The translations under genes were made by a program, and so were the position numbers. 10,085 nucleotides of DNA, taken from the NCBI GenBank assembly GCA_013695195.1, contig JACDAY010000139.1, positions 1 to 10,085 on the forward strand, given 5' to 3'. Positions 1 to 7,389 of this stretch are shown here, piece after piece. Within the stretch, counting starts at the first letter, position 1, and each line of letters starts with the position of its first letter. This DNA comes from Blastocatellia bacterium (GTDB lineage: Bacteria > Acidobacteriota > Blastocatellia > Pyrinomonadales > Pyrinomonadaceae). Below the pieces are notes generated by a model that was not told the DNA's origin, did no database searches, and was given only the letters and a program-made list of their open reading frames with translations.

Positions 1-200
1 AAGCACAGGAAAGCGATCCCGCAAAATCTCTCAAACAGATAGTAAATGAAGCCCTGCGTCGTGGCTTGCGATCCCCAAAAATCACTGAAAAGAGAAGGGA
101 ATTCAAACTGATCACTTATCCGATAGGTTTGCGAAAAGATCTAAACTTCGACAATATCGAGGAGCTGCTTGACATTATCGAGGGCCAAAACCGGAAATGA
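1..200 (+). CDS. vapB: VapB-type antitoxin, C-terminal part (5' end outside window)
   Basis: An open frame enters from the left edge (first full codon at base 3) and ends at the TGA at 198-200, giving 65 visible codons. The stretch LKQIVNEALRRGL is the conserved end of the DNA-binding half of many VapB antitoxins, which form ribbon-helix-helix-like dimers. The remainder, ending in an acidic stretch DNIEELLDIIEG, would wrap around and neutralise the toxin. Its stop codon overlaps the vapC start (ATGA, 197-200), the usual coupling in vapBC operons, which keeps antitoxin synthesis ahead of toxin. The pair would normally repress its own promoter, which lies outside the window. Family assignment rests on the short motif plus the toxin partner; the N-terminus and start cannot be seen. 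Confidence 0.8.
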   Translation, partial: AQESDPAKSLKQIVNEALRRGLRSPKITEKRREFKLITYPIGLRKDLNFDNIEELLDIIEGQNRK

Positions 201-625
201 TCCTACCCGATGTCAATCTGCTGCTTTACGCTCATGACCAGAATAGCGAGTTTCACGCACAGGCTGCGGCCTGGCTCAAGTCTATTCTGTCAACCGAACA
301 GGTGTTCTTTTCCTGGCATACCGTTACAGGATTTTTACGCATAATTACAAATCCCAGAATATCACTTAACCCGCTGACAATAGACCAGGCTATCGAGATC
401 GTTGGGTCTTGGCTGGAACCGGACAACTCGCATTTGGTTTTTCTGGAAAAAAAGAACTGGCCGCTATTTTCGTCTATGCTTACTGAAGGACAGGCGAGCG
501 GAAACCTTGTTATGGACGCCCATCTTGCCGCAATGGCGGCCGCCTGCGGAGCAAAACTCGCCAGTACGGATCGCGACTTTACTAGATTTCCCGGAATTCA
601 ACTCATAAACCCTATCAAATCTTAG
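197..625 (+). CDS. vapC: VapC-type PIN-domain ribonuclease toxin
   Basis: The product (142 aa) is a PIN-domain endoribonuclease toxin, expected to cleave a specific RNA (tRNA or rRNA in studied relatives) with Mg2+. Visible landmarks are the N-terminal acidic residue in ILPDVN (D5), the GFLRIITNP segment (45-53), VMDAHLAA with D107, and STDRDFTRFPG with D125/D127. Together these match the VapC subfamily typical of Mycobacterium tuberculosis-like PIN toxins, where Gly precedes FLR. Length is normal for the family. The ATG at 197 overlaps the vapB stop, and a GAGGG stretch about 12 nt upstream is only a weak ribosome site, so translational coupling is likely. All expected catalytic aspartates are present, so the toxin appears intact. 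The target RNA cannot be deduced from sequence. Confidence 0.92.
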   Translation: MILPDVNLLLYAHDQNSEFHAQAAAWLKSILSTEQVFFSWHTVTGFLRIITNPRISLNPLTIDQAIEIVGSWLEPDNSHLVFLEKKNWPLFSSMLTEGQASGNLVMDAHLAAMAAACGAKLASTDRDFTRFPGIQLINPIKS

Positions 626-886
626 TTGCGCGCTCCAATACTTCGGTTTTATCCTACTCGCCTCGATTTTGTCGATTTCAAAAATCTGAACGAGCTTCTT
701 CGTGAAACAGCATACAGGAAAAACTGCAAATATGTGGCTCGATAAACTTTTTTATCTTGAAGATTTTAAGAAGCTGGACGGGCAGATTGCCTAACGACCG
801 GGCATTACCCCAGAGGATAAATGACCTGTCGATATTGCACTTCCGCTGTAAGCACTTCGTGTCGTTGGGATTGGGTATCTATTTGT
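626..886. other. gap between convergent TA modules, no convincing gene
   Basis: This 261-bp stretch separates the two convergent TA modules. The only protein-like piece is a 20-codon plus-strand ORF at 732-794 (MWLDKLFYLEDFKKLDGQIA) with a poor ribosome site. Its frame is open upstream without a start but is stopped downstream at 792-794 and again within the next 60 bases. The amino acids look natural, so it may be a remnant of a decayed gene, but I do not recognise the parent family. No clear intrinsic terminator for either module is visible here. Confidence 0.4.
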
Positions 887-1180
887 CTACGAACCGGCAT
901 TCGTTGGAGAAGTTCGAAGATCGACTCCCAATGCTCGGAGCAATTTGATTACGGTGTCATACCGCGGCTTGGCACCAGGCGAGAGCGCTTTATAAAGGCT
1001 CTCGCGGCCAAGGCCTGAGTCTTTTGCAAGACGACTAAGGCCGCGAGCCTTTGCAACATCTGAGATCGCGGCAAGAAAAACATCGGGATTTTTATCCTCA
1101 AGGGCAGCGTTAAGGTATTCTGCGATCACTTCATCATTATCCAGGTAATCGGCTGCATCAAATGGCATGATTTTTTTCAT
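887..1180 (-). CDS. HigA-like HTH antidote of a RelE/ParE toxin
   Basis: The product (97 aa) is the antidote of the leftward TA module. The N-terminal FDAADYLD (7-14) and the helix-turn-helix region LAKDSGLGRESLYKAL (51-66), followed by a proline-containing turn and LLRALGVDL, match the 'putative addiction module antidote' family (TIGR02684-like, XRE-type HTH). It should bind and inhibit the toxin encoded just upstream and, as a complex, repress the promoter at about 1480-1515. The ATG follows the toxin stop by 3 nt and has a good ribosome site GGAGAG (1188-1193) 7 nt upstream. The toxin-first order is that of higBA rather than relBE. Full length; no damage seen. Confidence 0.9.
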   Translation of the reverse strand: MKKIMPFDAADYLDNDEVIAEYLNAALEDKNPDVFLAAISDVAKARGLSRLAKDSGLGRESLYKALSPGAKPRYDTVIKLLRALGVDLRTSPTNAGS

Positions 1181-1183
1181 AAT

Positions 1184-1480
1184 TCAACTCTCCAATTCTC
1201 GTAAAATTCTTTTAGCTTCTCGGATGTCTTTCTTTTGCGACGATTTGTCTCCGCCGCACAAAAGCAGATAGACAATTTTTTCTCTGCGGCAGTAATAAAC
1301 GCGGTATCCAGGACCGACGTAAATTCGCATCTCAGATATTCCTTCGCCAATCGATTCGCAATCACCGAAATTTCCTGCTTCGGCAGATCGGATTCTGGCA
1401 AGAATGCGAGCCTTGCCCACCTGATCACGCAATTTCTTTAACCAATCATCGAATTCTTCCGTTCGCAGAAAGGTATTCAC
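1184..1480 (-). CDS. RelE/ParE-superfamily toxin (HigB-like killer protein)
   Basis: The product is 98 aa from the GTG at 1478-1480. Motifs in order are RTEEFDDWLKKL (6-17), GNFGD (36-40), GEGISEMRI, GPGYRVYY (56-63) and LLLCGGDKS (72-80), the signature of the 'addiction module killer protein' family (TIGR02683-like) with a RelE/ParE fold. Such toxins are usually ribosome-dependent mRNA interferases, but the activity here is inferred. I chose GTG 1480 because relatives begin about 5 residues before the RTxEF motif. The frame is open to another GTG at 1507, but that codon lies inside the operator palindrome and upstream of the predicted transcription start. No Shine-Dalgarno precedes GTG 1480, so translation may be leaderless. 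It is the first gene of a two-gene operon with the antidote. Confidence 0.88.
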   Translation of the reverse strand: MNTFLRTEEFDDWLKKLRDQVGKARILARIRSAEAGNFGDCESIGEGISEMRIYVGPGYRVYYCRREKIVYLLLCGGDKSSQKKDIREAKRILRELES

Positions 1481-1484
1481 AAAT

Positions 1485-1510
1485 ATAGTGTATCCAAATG
1501 GATACACTAT
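1485..1510 (-). promoter_or_regulatory. perfect inverted repeat, probable TA operator
   Basis: ATAGTGTATCC (1485-1495) and GGATACACTAT (1500-1510) are exact inverted repeats separated by AAAT. The element lies immediately 5' of the toxin gene on the minus strand and covers the spacer and -10 of the predicted promoter. This is the expected layout for an operator bound by the antidote or the toxin-antidote complex. Operator function is inferred from position and symmetry. Confidence 0.75.
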
Positions 1511-1515
1511 TGCAA
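1487..1515 (-). promoter_or_regulatory. predicted sigma70-like promoter of the leftward TA operon
   Basis: On the minus strand, TTGCAA (1510-1515) and TACACT (1487-1492) are separated by exactly 17 bp, and the spacer is filled by the operator palindrome. A start about 7 nt past the -10 would fall at or next to the GTG at 1480, giving a leaderless or nearly leaderless transcript. The overlapping TATATT (1482-1487) is a better -10 hexamer, but its spacing is too long and it would start transcription inside the gene. Confidence 0.5.
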
Positions 1516-1540
1516 GTGTAATATTTTAAGTAAGGCTTAG

Positions 1541-2554
1541 TTACATCGATAGCTTCATCTCGACTCTTCCAACGACATCCCCGCGCAGATTCTTTATCAG
1601 CATTGGCGAAAGTTCGGGCAAATCGTCACGGGAAAGAATTCCGATCTGTTTCAAAACTTCAACCGCTACGACGGGCCGGGCACGTTTGTCGTCGCCGTCT
1701 TCAATTTTTTGAGCGATTCCCAAGCCTTGTGGCCTTTTATCATCCGGCAAAACTCCACAAAGCCAAACTCCGTCCGCGCCGACCTTTGAGATTATCTTTC
1801 CGGGCGCCGCCTGCATTATTAAAGTATCGAGCCGTTCCGTGCCGCCGATCAGCTCCGGAAAATTCATCATCGCCGAAACGATTCTACTGGAAGCAGCTCG
1901 CAACGTTTCGTCGAAGCTCTTCGGCGGGGAAACTAGATCGACAAAACTTTTCGCCATCGCAGAAATCGGCATCGCAAAATTTGGCACCGCACACCCGTCG
2001 ATCCCGATCTTTATTTCCGCGGCCGGAATCCGTGTAAAAACTGAAATGGTTTTAAGAATCGCCTGCTGGACCGGATTGTCAAGCTGTTCATAAGACCGGA
2101 TATCGGCACCGATGTGTTTGGCCAAAGCAAGCATTCCGATATGTTTGCCGGAGCAGTTATTGTGAAGCTGCGTCTGCTTCTCGTTATTTCGAAGCATGCT
2201 TTCCGCTTCGCGTTCGTTAAACGGCGTGTGCACGCCGCACCGCAAATCGCTTTCCGCCAAGCCGACCTTCGCCAGCATTCGGGCCGCGATCTCTACGTGA
2301 ATTTTTTCGCCGGAATGCGATGCGCAGGCCATCGCAATTTCATCTTCCGAAAACCCGAATGCGTCGGCCGCGCCGCTCGTGAGTAATGGAATCGCCTGAA
2401 AAGGCTTACAGGCGGAGCGAAAAAAAGTGACGGTTTCCGGATCGCCAACGCTCGTGAACGTTTTCCCGTCTCCGTCGAGAATAATAAGGTGTCCGCGATG
2501 GATCGATTCGACCGTTTCGCCGCGAATCACTTTGGCCAGGATTTCAGCTTCCAT
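1541..2554 (-). CDS. asparaginase, zinc-type (Rhizobium etli type II/ReAV-like, PF06089)
   Basis: The product (337 aa) should hydrolyse L-asparagine to aspartate and ammonia in the cytoplasm (no signal peptide). It belongs to the family of inducible R. etli asparaginase, unrelated to the E. coli AnsA/AnsB fold. The key residues of that family are present with nearly the same numbering: the S-x-x-K pair in FFRSACKP (S47, K50), CASHSGE (S79), the zinc-binding set in HNNCSGKH (C134, K137) and DGCAVP (C188), and the second lysine in GKIISKVGADG (K257). Length is that of the family. The ATG overlaps the last 11 bp of recN and has no good ribosome site of its own, so it is probably translated by coupling to recN. 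The stop is 26 bp from the TA promoter region, with no terminator visible between. Confidence 0.9.
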   Translation of the reverse strand: MEAEILAKVIRGETVESIHRGHLIILDGDGKTFTSVGDPETVTFFRSACKPFQAIPLLTSGAADAFGFSEDEIAMACASHSGEKIHVEIAARMLAKVGLAESDLRCGVHTPFNEREAESMLRNNEKQTQLHNNCSGKHIGMLALAKHIGADIRSYEQLDNPVQQAILKTISVFTRIPAAEIKIGIDGCAVPNFAMPISAMAKSFVDLVSPPKSFDETLRAASSRIVSAMMNFPELIGGTERLDTLIMQAAPGKIISKVGADGVWLCGVLPDDKRPQGLGIAQKIEDGDDKRARPVVAVEVLKQIGILSRDDLPELSPMLIKNLRGDVVGRVEMKLSM

Positions 2555-4256
2555 ATGCGGTTTTCAGCATTTCACGTGCGTTAGCTCTTGAAGCCTCAGT
2601 TATCTTTTCGCCGGCAAGCATTCTGGCAACTTCCTCTATCTGCTGCTCCTTATTTAATTCGCGCACGGCGATCGTCGTCCGGTTAGTTGCAATGTCCTTT
2701 TCGATCAGAAAATGACGGTCGGCCTTGGAAGCTATCTGCGGCTGGTGCGTAACGCAAATAACCTGATGATTTTGCGCCAGTTTTTTTAGTTTTAAACCGA
2801 CGGATTCAGCGACCCGGCCGCCGACACCGGCGTCAATCTCGTCAAAAACGGATGTTTTTTCATCTTTCTCTGTTTTCACGATAGTTTTCAAAATCAGCAT
2901 TAGCCGTGACGCTTCGCCGCCGGACACAACCTTTACCAAAGGCTTAGGCGATTCGCCCGGATTCGCTGAAAAGAAAAATTCCACACGGTCAAACCCTCGT
3001 GCGGTAAAGAACTTGTCGGAAATACCATTTTGCCGTTCGGCTTCTTCCGGAGCATCGATTCTTACTTCAAACCGCGCTTTTTCGAGAGCCACGGCTTTCA
3101 AATCATTTTCGACAACTTTTTCAAATTTGGGCGCGGCTGACAAACGCAGGTCATGAAGCCGTGACGCCGCTTCCAAATATTCAGTCCGCGCAAGCCTCAG
3201 CTTTTTGCGCAGTTCTTCCTCATGAAACTCCGCTGTTTCAATATTTTCGAGCCGCTCTTCAGATTCTTTAAGATGCTCCAAAACCGATTCTATCGAGCCG
3301 CCGTATTTTCGCGTGAAGCGGGAAATTTCAGCCAACCGGTTTTCGATCTCGTCGAGTCTTTCCGGTGAAAATTCGAGACGGTTGCGAAAGTCTCTGATTG
3401 TTATTGCCAGGTCATCGAGAATCGCCTGTGCTGATATCACGCCGTCTTTATATTCGCGAAATCTCGAATCATATTCAGCAAGCTCGTCGATCTTTCGCCC
3501 GGTCTTTCCAAGCGTAGTCATTGTGGACTCCGTGTTTTCGTAGAGCAAAGCATAAGCGTCCTCACTCAACGTCGAAAGTTTTTCCACGCTATTCAACCGC
3601 CTTTTCTCTTCTTCGAGCGTTTCCTCCTCGCCAATCTGTAAATTCGCTTTTTTTATCTCGTCCACCTGGAACCGCAAAATATCAAGAAGCTGAAATTTAT
3701 CGGCCTGGTCTTTTTCAAAAGTTGCGAGCTCCGCACGTATCGTCGCCCAGTTCCTGTAATCTTCCGCTACAATTTGCCGCCGCTCGTTCAAATTTGTATA
3801 TTCGTCGAACATTTCCAGATGTGCCGCTGCGTCCAAGAGCGCTGCATGTTCACCCTGCCCGTGAATATCCGCCAAAAATCGCCCAAGTTCTCTCAGAAGA
3901 GTATTTGTTACCAACTGATTGTTTACAAAAATTCGATTTTTCCCGTTCAATGAAAGGTGTCGGCGCACGATCAGGCTGATATCTGACTCGTCATCCAGCT
4001 CAATGCCGCTTTGATCACAAATCGCCCGCAATTCCAGGTTTGCCCTAAGCGAAAAAAGCCCTTCGATCTGCGCGGACTGTTGTCCGTTTTTAATTAGTTC
4101 GGATGAGATCTTATTTCCAGTCAGAGCCCCTAGGCTGTCAATAACAATAGACTTGCCAGATCCGGTTTCGCCTGTAAGGAGGTTCAGCCGCGGTCCAAAT
4201 TCGATTTCGATTTCGTCGATAAGCGCAATATTTTTAACTTTTAAGAAAGTTAACAT
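2544..4256 (-). CDS. recN: DNA repair ATPase RecN
   Basis: The product (570 aa) is the SMC-like ATPase RecN, which acts early in recombinational repair of DNA double-strand breaks. Walker A GETGSGKS is at 29-36 after the typical start LTFLKVKNIALIDEIEIEF. A long charged, coiled-coil-rich middle (about 150-370) follows. The C-terminal head has the ABC signature VVSGGEASRL (SGGE from 445), Walker B SVFDEIDAGVGG (D472, E473) and the H-loop THQPQIAS (H504). Length and motif order are normal. Translation starts at the ATG at 4254-4256 without a clear Shine-Dalgarno. A 143-bp gap separates it from the peptidase gene upstream. RecN is SOS-controlled in many bacteria; I see no LexA box that I can name here. 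It overlaps the asparaginase gene by 11 bp. Confidence 0.97.
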   Translation of the reverse strand: MLTFLKVKNIALIDEIEIEFGPRLNLLTGETGSGKSIVIDSLGALTGNKISSELIKNGQQSAQIEGLFSLRANLELRAICDQSGIELDDESDISLIVRRHLSLNGKNRIFVNNQLVTNTLLRELGRFLADIHGQGEHAALLDAAAHLEMFDEYTNLNERRQIVAEDYRNWATIRAELATFEKDQADKFQLLDILRFQVDEIKKANLQIGEEETLEEEKRRLNSVEKLSTLSEDAYALLYENTESTMTTLGKTGRKIDELAEYDSRFREYKDGVISAQAILDDLAITIRDFRNRLEFSPERLDEIENRLAEISRFTRKYGGSIESVLEHLKESEERLENIETAEFHEEELRKKLRLARTEYLEAASRLHDLRLSAAPKFEKVVENDLKAVALEKARFEVRIDAPEEAERQNGISDKFFTARGFDRVEFFFSANPGESPKPLVKVVSGGEASRLMLILKTIVKTEKDEKTSVFDEIDAGVGGRVAESVGLKLKKLAQNHQVICVTHQPQIASKADRHFLIEKDIATNRTTIAVRELNKEQQIEEVARMLAGEKITEASRANAREMLKTAYGS

Positions 4257-4367
4257 AAAAGTAGCACCAGTTTGGGCTGCTCAAATAAGCCGTTGACAGT
4301 GCCTATACTGCCAAGCTTCACTTTTGTCGGATTGAACACTTCGGAATAAATGATAGATGATAACTGT

Positions 4368-4394
4368 AAGCTAATAACTTTTGCGTCTTAGCTT
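4368..4394. terminator. weak inverted repeat after the M14 peptidase gene
   Basis: AAGCTAA (4368-4374) and TTAGCTT (4388-4394) can pair around a 13-nt loop, starting 5 bp past the peptidase stop. The stem is short and A/T-rich, and no uridine run follows on the minus strand, so it is at best a weak terminator. Confidence 0.2.
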
Positions 4395-4399
4395 TGAGT

Positions 4400-5713
4400 T
4401 CATTTTTTCTGTATAACACCTTCGCCCTTGATCCATTTCCCCAGCGAGAAAATCGCATCAGGTGGAAATTCCTTTTCTAAATCCGCAGCTGACCAATCTA
4501 CCTGCCGGCTTTTACGGTAAAACAAAAGCTCGCTGAAGTTTCCCGTTCTTAACGGTTGGAACCGCCCGACAACGTTAAAGTCCTTCGCATCGTATTCTTC
4601 CAGCCCTGCAAATGCCGACAGATGGCCGATCTGCCGGACAAACGCAGGCGAGGTCAATTCCGCCCGCCGCCGCTCAAAATTTACAGCCATATCCGCGGCT
4701 AAAACGTTGTGAGGCTGCGAGGTGCGATCGACAATAGAAGCGTTGCGGAAGATAAAATTGAAAATCCGGCCAGAGGCATTGTTCGGAAGAGATTCATAAT
4801 TTATCGGGCTGACAGATTTTTCCGTGTTGTCGCCCAAAGATTTCACCGCCGTAAGAAATGCTATAAAATTCATTTTTACAAGAAACATTTCGTCCCTGCC
4901 GTGAAGTGCTCCCGTTTCGATCAGGATCGCGGGTGTTCCCCAAGCCGAAAAATTGTCGCCGAATGCAGTCGGAGCAAAGCCATCGTCGTAACGGCCGATA
5001 TGGCCCGGAATATAAGGATGCAAGGCGGACACCATTGCCGAAGCAAGCCTTTTGTTGCGTTCATGGCCTTCGCTTGTAGTTTTTTTCTCATCACCGTAAA
5101 CGACCAGAAACGAGATAGCGGCCTGTTTGTTCGTTTGTCCGGCGGTTGTCAGCGCGTTTTGATTGTGGAGGTTGAAGCCGATGTCTGGCGACCAATCGTC
5201 GCGAAGCTTTTTTAAAAGTCGCGCTTCCGGGGTTTTGAGATCAAGGGCGTCGCGATTTATATCAATTCCCTGCTCATTCCGCCGAACATACGCTTCCGCG
5301 CCGTCGGGATTCAGCATTGGCACGGCCCGGATCGTCATAACCTTTTCAATATTTTTCACCCAATCCTTGTTCCGGTTCTTTTGCAGAACGGTAAACATGT
5401 CGATGAGAGCGGATGTCGCGGTCGGCTCGTCGCCGTGCATCTGCGACCACATAAACACTTTTAACGGCCCCTTGCCGAATTCAATCTGGTAGATCTCCCG
5501 ATCTGAAAAGCTGCGCCCTGCCTCCACGACGTTTACACCGAGTTTCTTCAGGCCGTCCAGATAATTCTTCAGGTTTTTATGGCGAACATTCGACGGAAAT
5601 ATATTTGAAATGTGTTGCTTTTCCCAAATTTTACCGAATTCGGCGGCGGTTTGAGCTTGCATGTTTATCGATAGAACCAGGAAAACAAGGGCGAATAGAA
5701 ACGCGATTTTCAT
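4400..5713 (-). CDS. secreted M14-family zinc carboxypeptidase
   Basis: The product (437 aa) is an exported metallopeptidase of family M14. A signal peptide fits residues 1-20 (MKIAFLFALVFLVLSINMQA), so it acts in the periplasm or outside. Zinc ligands are H93 and E96 in the HxxE motif MHGDEP and H183 in NLHNQ. NPDG (135-138) and DINRD (151-155) are the substrate-carboxylate-binding region, and E266 in ILIETGAL is the likely general base. The catalytic domain fills about 45-300; the last ~130 residues are a C-terminal extension I do not recognise. The set of catalytic residues is complete. The substrate could be peptides or cell-wall peptides and cannot be settled here. The gene stands alone, 284 bp from the TPR gene upstream and 143 bp from recN downstream. 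The ATG lacks a strong ribosome site. Confidence 0.9.
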   Translation of the reverse strand: MKIAFLFALVFLVLSINMQAQTAAEFGKIWEKQHISNIFPSNVRHKNLKNYLDGLKKLGVNVVEAGRSFSDREIYQIEFGKGPLKVFMWSQMHGDEPTATSALIDMFTVLQKNRNKDWVKNIEKVMTIRAVPMLNPDGAEAYVRRNEQGIDINRDALDLKTPEARLLKKLRDDWSPDIGFNLHNQNALTTAGQTNKQAAISFLVVYGDEKKTTSEGHERNKRLASAMVSALHPYIPGHIGRYDDGFAPTAFGDNFSAWGTPAILIETGALHGRDEMFLVKMNFIAFLTAVKSLGDNTEKSVSPINYESLPNNASGRIFNFIFRNASIVDRTSQPHNVLAADMAVNFERRRAELTSPAFVRQIGHLSAFAGLEEYDAKDFNVVGRFQPLRTGNFSELLFYRKSRQVDWSAADLEKEFPPDAIFSLGKWIKGEGVIQKK

Positions 5714-5997
5714 AGCACTAAGATAAACCGTTTGTGTGATTTACAGCAAGTTTTCAGGACGGTGTTCAAAGCAGGCTGGAATCGGGGAAATTTTCTTAAG
5801 CAAGATAATTTAGTGAAGATGAAAAGTTCTCATAACACATTCATCTTTCTACCTTTATCCGTTTTATTATGTCAGCAGCTTAATTCTAGCTGCCAGCCCG
5901 GAGGCCCCGTAATTTTACTTTCCCCCTGTTTTTATGGCGGGCGATAATGTCCTGCCCGTTTTTTCCGCATAACTCTAAGAATTTTCCCCAACAGTTT
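5714..5997. other. A/T-rich intergenic region with two hairpins
   Basis: This 284-bp region lies between two minus-strand genes and must hold the promoter of the M14 peptidase, though no hexamer pair stands out. It contains a 6-bp hairpin GCAGCT/AGCTGC (5875-5880 and 5888-5893, 7-nt loop) and, further right, a terminator-like hairpin oriented rightward. A 42-codon plus-strand ORF from the ATG at 5819 to the TAA at 5945-5947 has a hydrophobic start and three later cysteines, but its ribosome site is weak and I cannot support it as a gene. Confidence 0.4.
5936..5964 (+). terminator. intrinsic-terminator-like hairpin with T6, plus strand
   Basis: CGGGC (5938-5942) pairs with GCCCG (5954-5958), extended by G-U pairs on both sides, and is followed by TTTTTT (5959-5964). 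The uridine tail is on the plus-strand transcript, whereas both flanking genes are on the minus strand. It could end an unannotated rightward RNA or limit antisense transcription into the TPR gene. Confidence 0.4.
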
Positions 5998-7389
5998 TTA
6001 TTGCAGTTCTTGTAACGCCGCGCGCGCTTTTTCTGCTTGCAGCGGATCGAAAGCCGGATTTATCTTCAATGCATTTTGCAAATACCCGACGGCTTCAGCT
6101 TTGTTTCCCAAATCTTTTTCAATCATTCCGGCGTGAAAAAAAAGTTTCGCGTCTTGCGTGCCAAGCCGTAAAGCGTCTTTTATAGCAGCTTGCGCCTCAT
6201 TTAATTTTCCAGCTTTTAATGCCGTCCAAGCCAGCGCGTCCGCGCCGTAAATATCGCGCCGCATTTCGTATTCCCTGGCGGCGAGTCGGTATGCTTCTTC
6301 CGCTTTGATATCGTGGTCGGCATAGAAAAGCGCAAGTTGACGGTTGTAAAGCGCACCGTTTAATTCACTCAAGCGTCCGATTTGTTCGACTAATTCATAT
6401 TGTCTTTTCGCGTCTTCTTCGCGCCCCGCGAGCTTGTATAAATCGCCAAGCGCGGCAATATAATTCGGGTCGGGCAAAAGGCGAACGGCCTTTTCGTAAT
6501 GTTCGATTGCGCCCTGCAAATCGACGCGAGCCGCACGAACGCGCCCAAGCGAAGCGATTGCGCGGTAATAATCAGGAAAAGTCGTCAGCGAATCTTGATA
6601 ATGTTTTTCCGCGGTTTCGTAATTGCCAACAGAAAGGGCGGTTTCGCCCAACTGCCAGCGCAGCCAGGCCACAGTTTCGCGGGAAGCCGAGGACAGATTA
6701 AGTGCAAGCGCCAAAGCTGTGACGAAATGCTTTTGCGCGGCTTGATTGTCGCCGCGAAGCTGCGCGAGCCGTGCCTGTTTAATTTCGCTGTTAGTAGTAA
6801 AGCCTTTGTCAATCTGCGCCATTTTTTGATACGCGGCAATAGCCTTGTCATAATCGCCCAATTCTAATAAGGCATCGCCCAGCATACCTTGTGGATAACT
6901 TTTGCCCGGTTCCAGTTCAATCAATCGAACCGCGTGGTCGCGGGCGGCGGAAAATTCGTGCGCGGCAAACTCGGCTTGGGCGAGCGCGGCAAGTCCGCCG
7001 GTGTTTCGCATATCCGGCACGGAGTCGAGCGAAGCGCGGGCGGCGCGAAACGCCAAATCGAGATAAGCCACATCGCCCGTTTCGCGCAAGCGTTGGAGAT
7101 AAAAACCGGCGAGTTTGCTGTTCGCGCTAAAATCTTCCGGGTCGCTTTTGACACGCTCTTCAAGAAAGCGGATGGTTTGTTCCTTCGCTTTGTCGTCCGA
7201 GGCAAGCGGCGATGCGGGCGGTAATGCAAATGTCGTTTCGCTGTCGGTCGCGGCGGCGTTGCACCCGCTCATTATCAGCGCGGCAAACGCCACAAATATC
7301 GCGAATAAAGTGAATCCGGATTTTAGTGTCCGCATAATTTCAAAAGATAAAGAACGAAAGAAAAGATAAAGATTCACTGCTGCATTCAT
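5998..7389 (-). CDS. TPR-repeat lipoprotein
   Basis: The product (463 aa from the ATG at 7387-7389) is a tetratricopeptide-repeat protein with about nine helical repeats over roughly residues 70-460. Clear repeat units include LGDALLELGDYDKAIAAYQK, LGETALSVGNYETAEKHY and AGMIEKDLGNKAEAVGYL. Near the N-terminus, a charged start and hydrophobic stretch end in IMSGCN, so C43 is a likely lipidation site, placing the protein in the periplasm anchored to a membrane. The start is ambiguous. The ATG at 7389 has a fine ribosome site GAGG (7396-7399) 6 nt upstream but adds about 18 residues before the signal. The ATG at 7333-7335 gives a classical lipoprotein signal (cysteine at 25) but lacks a ribosome site. 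It probably scaffolds protein contacts. It follows the DUF4331 gene by 75 bp, so an operon is likely. Confidence 0.88.
   Translation of the reverse strand: MNAAVNLYLFFRSLSFEIMRTLKSGFTLFAIFVAFAALIMSGCNAAATDSETTFALPPASPLASDDKAKEQTIRFLEERVKSDPEDFSANSKLAGFYLQRLRETGDVAYLDLAFRAARASLDSVPDMRNTGGLAALAQAEFAAHEFSAARDHAVRLIELEPGKSYPQGMLGDALLELGDYDKAIAAYQKMAQIDKGFTTNSEIKQARLAQLRGDNQAAQKHFVTALALALNLSSASRETVAWLRWQLGETALSVGNYETAEKHYQDSLTTFPDYYRAIASLGRVRAARVDLQGAIEHYEKAVRLLPDPNYIAALGDLYKLAGREEDAKRQYELVEQIGRLSELNGALYNRQLALFYADHDIKAEEAYRLAAREYEMRRDIYGADALAWTALKAGKLNEAQAAIKDALRLGTQDAKLFFHAGMIEKDLGNKAEAVGYLQNALKINPAFDPLQAEKARAALQELQ

Noticed and set aside
197..625. Apparent loss of an acidic residue in VapC at the GFLR segment
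   Set aside because: In this PIN subfamily a glycine before FLR is normal, and the N-terminal and C-terminal aspartates are all present.
757..1018. Two plus-strand ORFs of 63-65 codons
   Set aside because: They overlap the well-supported antidote gene on the other strand, lack ribosome sites and have odd composition.
3521..3979. 152-codon plus-strand ORF inside recN
   Set aside because: It is antisense to intact recN, rich in Arg, Pro and Ser as expected for a shadow frame, and resembles no family I know.
4293..4309. Perfect TTGACA followed by TATACT on the plus strand
   Set aside because: The hexamers are only 5 bp apart and point away from recN, so they cannot form one promoter.
4709..5215. 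168-codon plus-strand ORF within the peptidase gene
   Set aside because: It is antisense to the M14 catalytic domain, whose motifs are intact; composition is that of a shadow frame.
5714..5997. Riboswitch in the gap before the M14 gene
   Set aside because: I compared by eye with cobalamin, c-di-GMP, TPP and fluoride riboswitch cores and saw no matching conserved segments.
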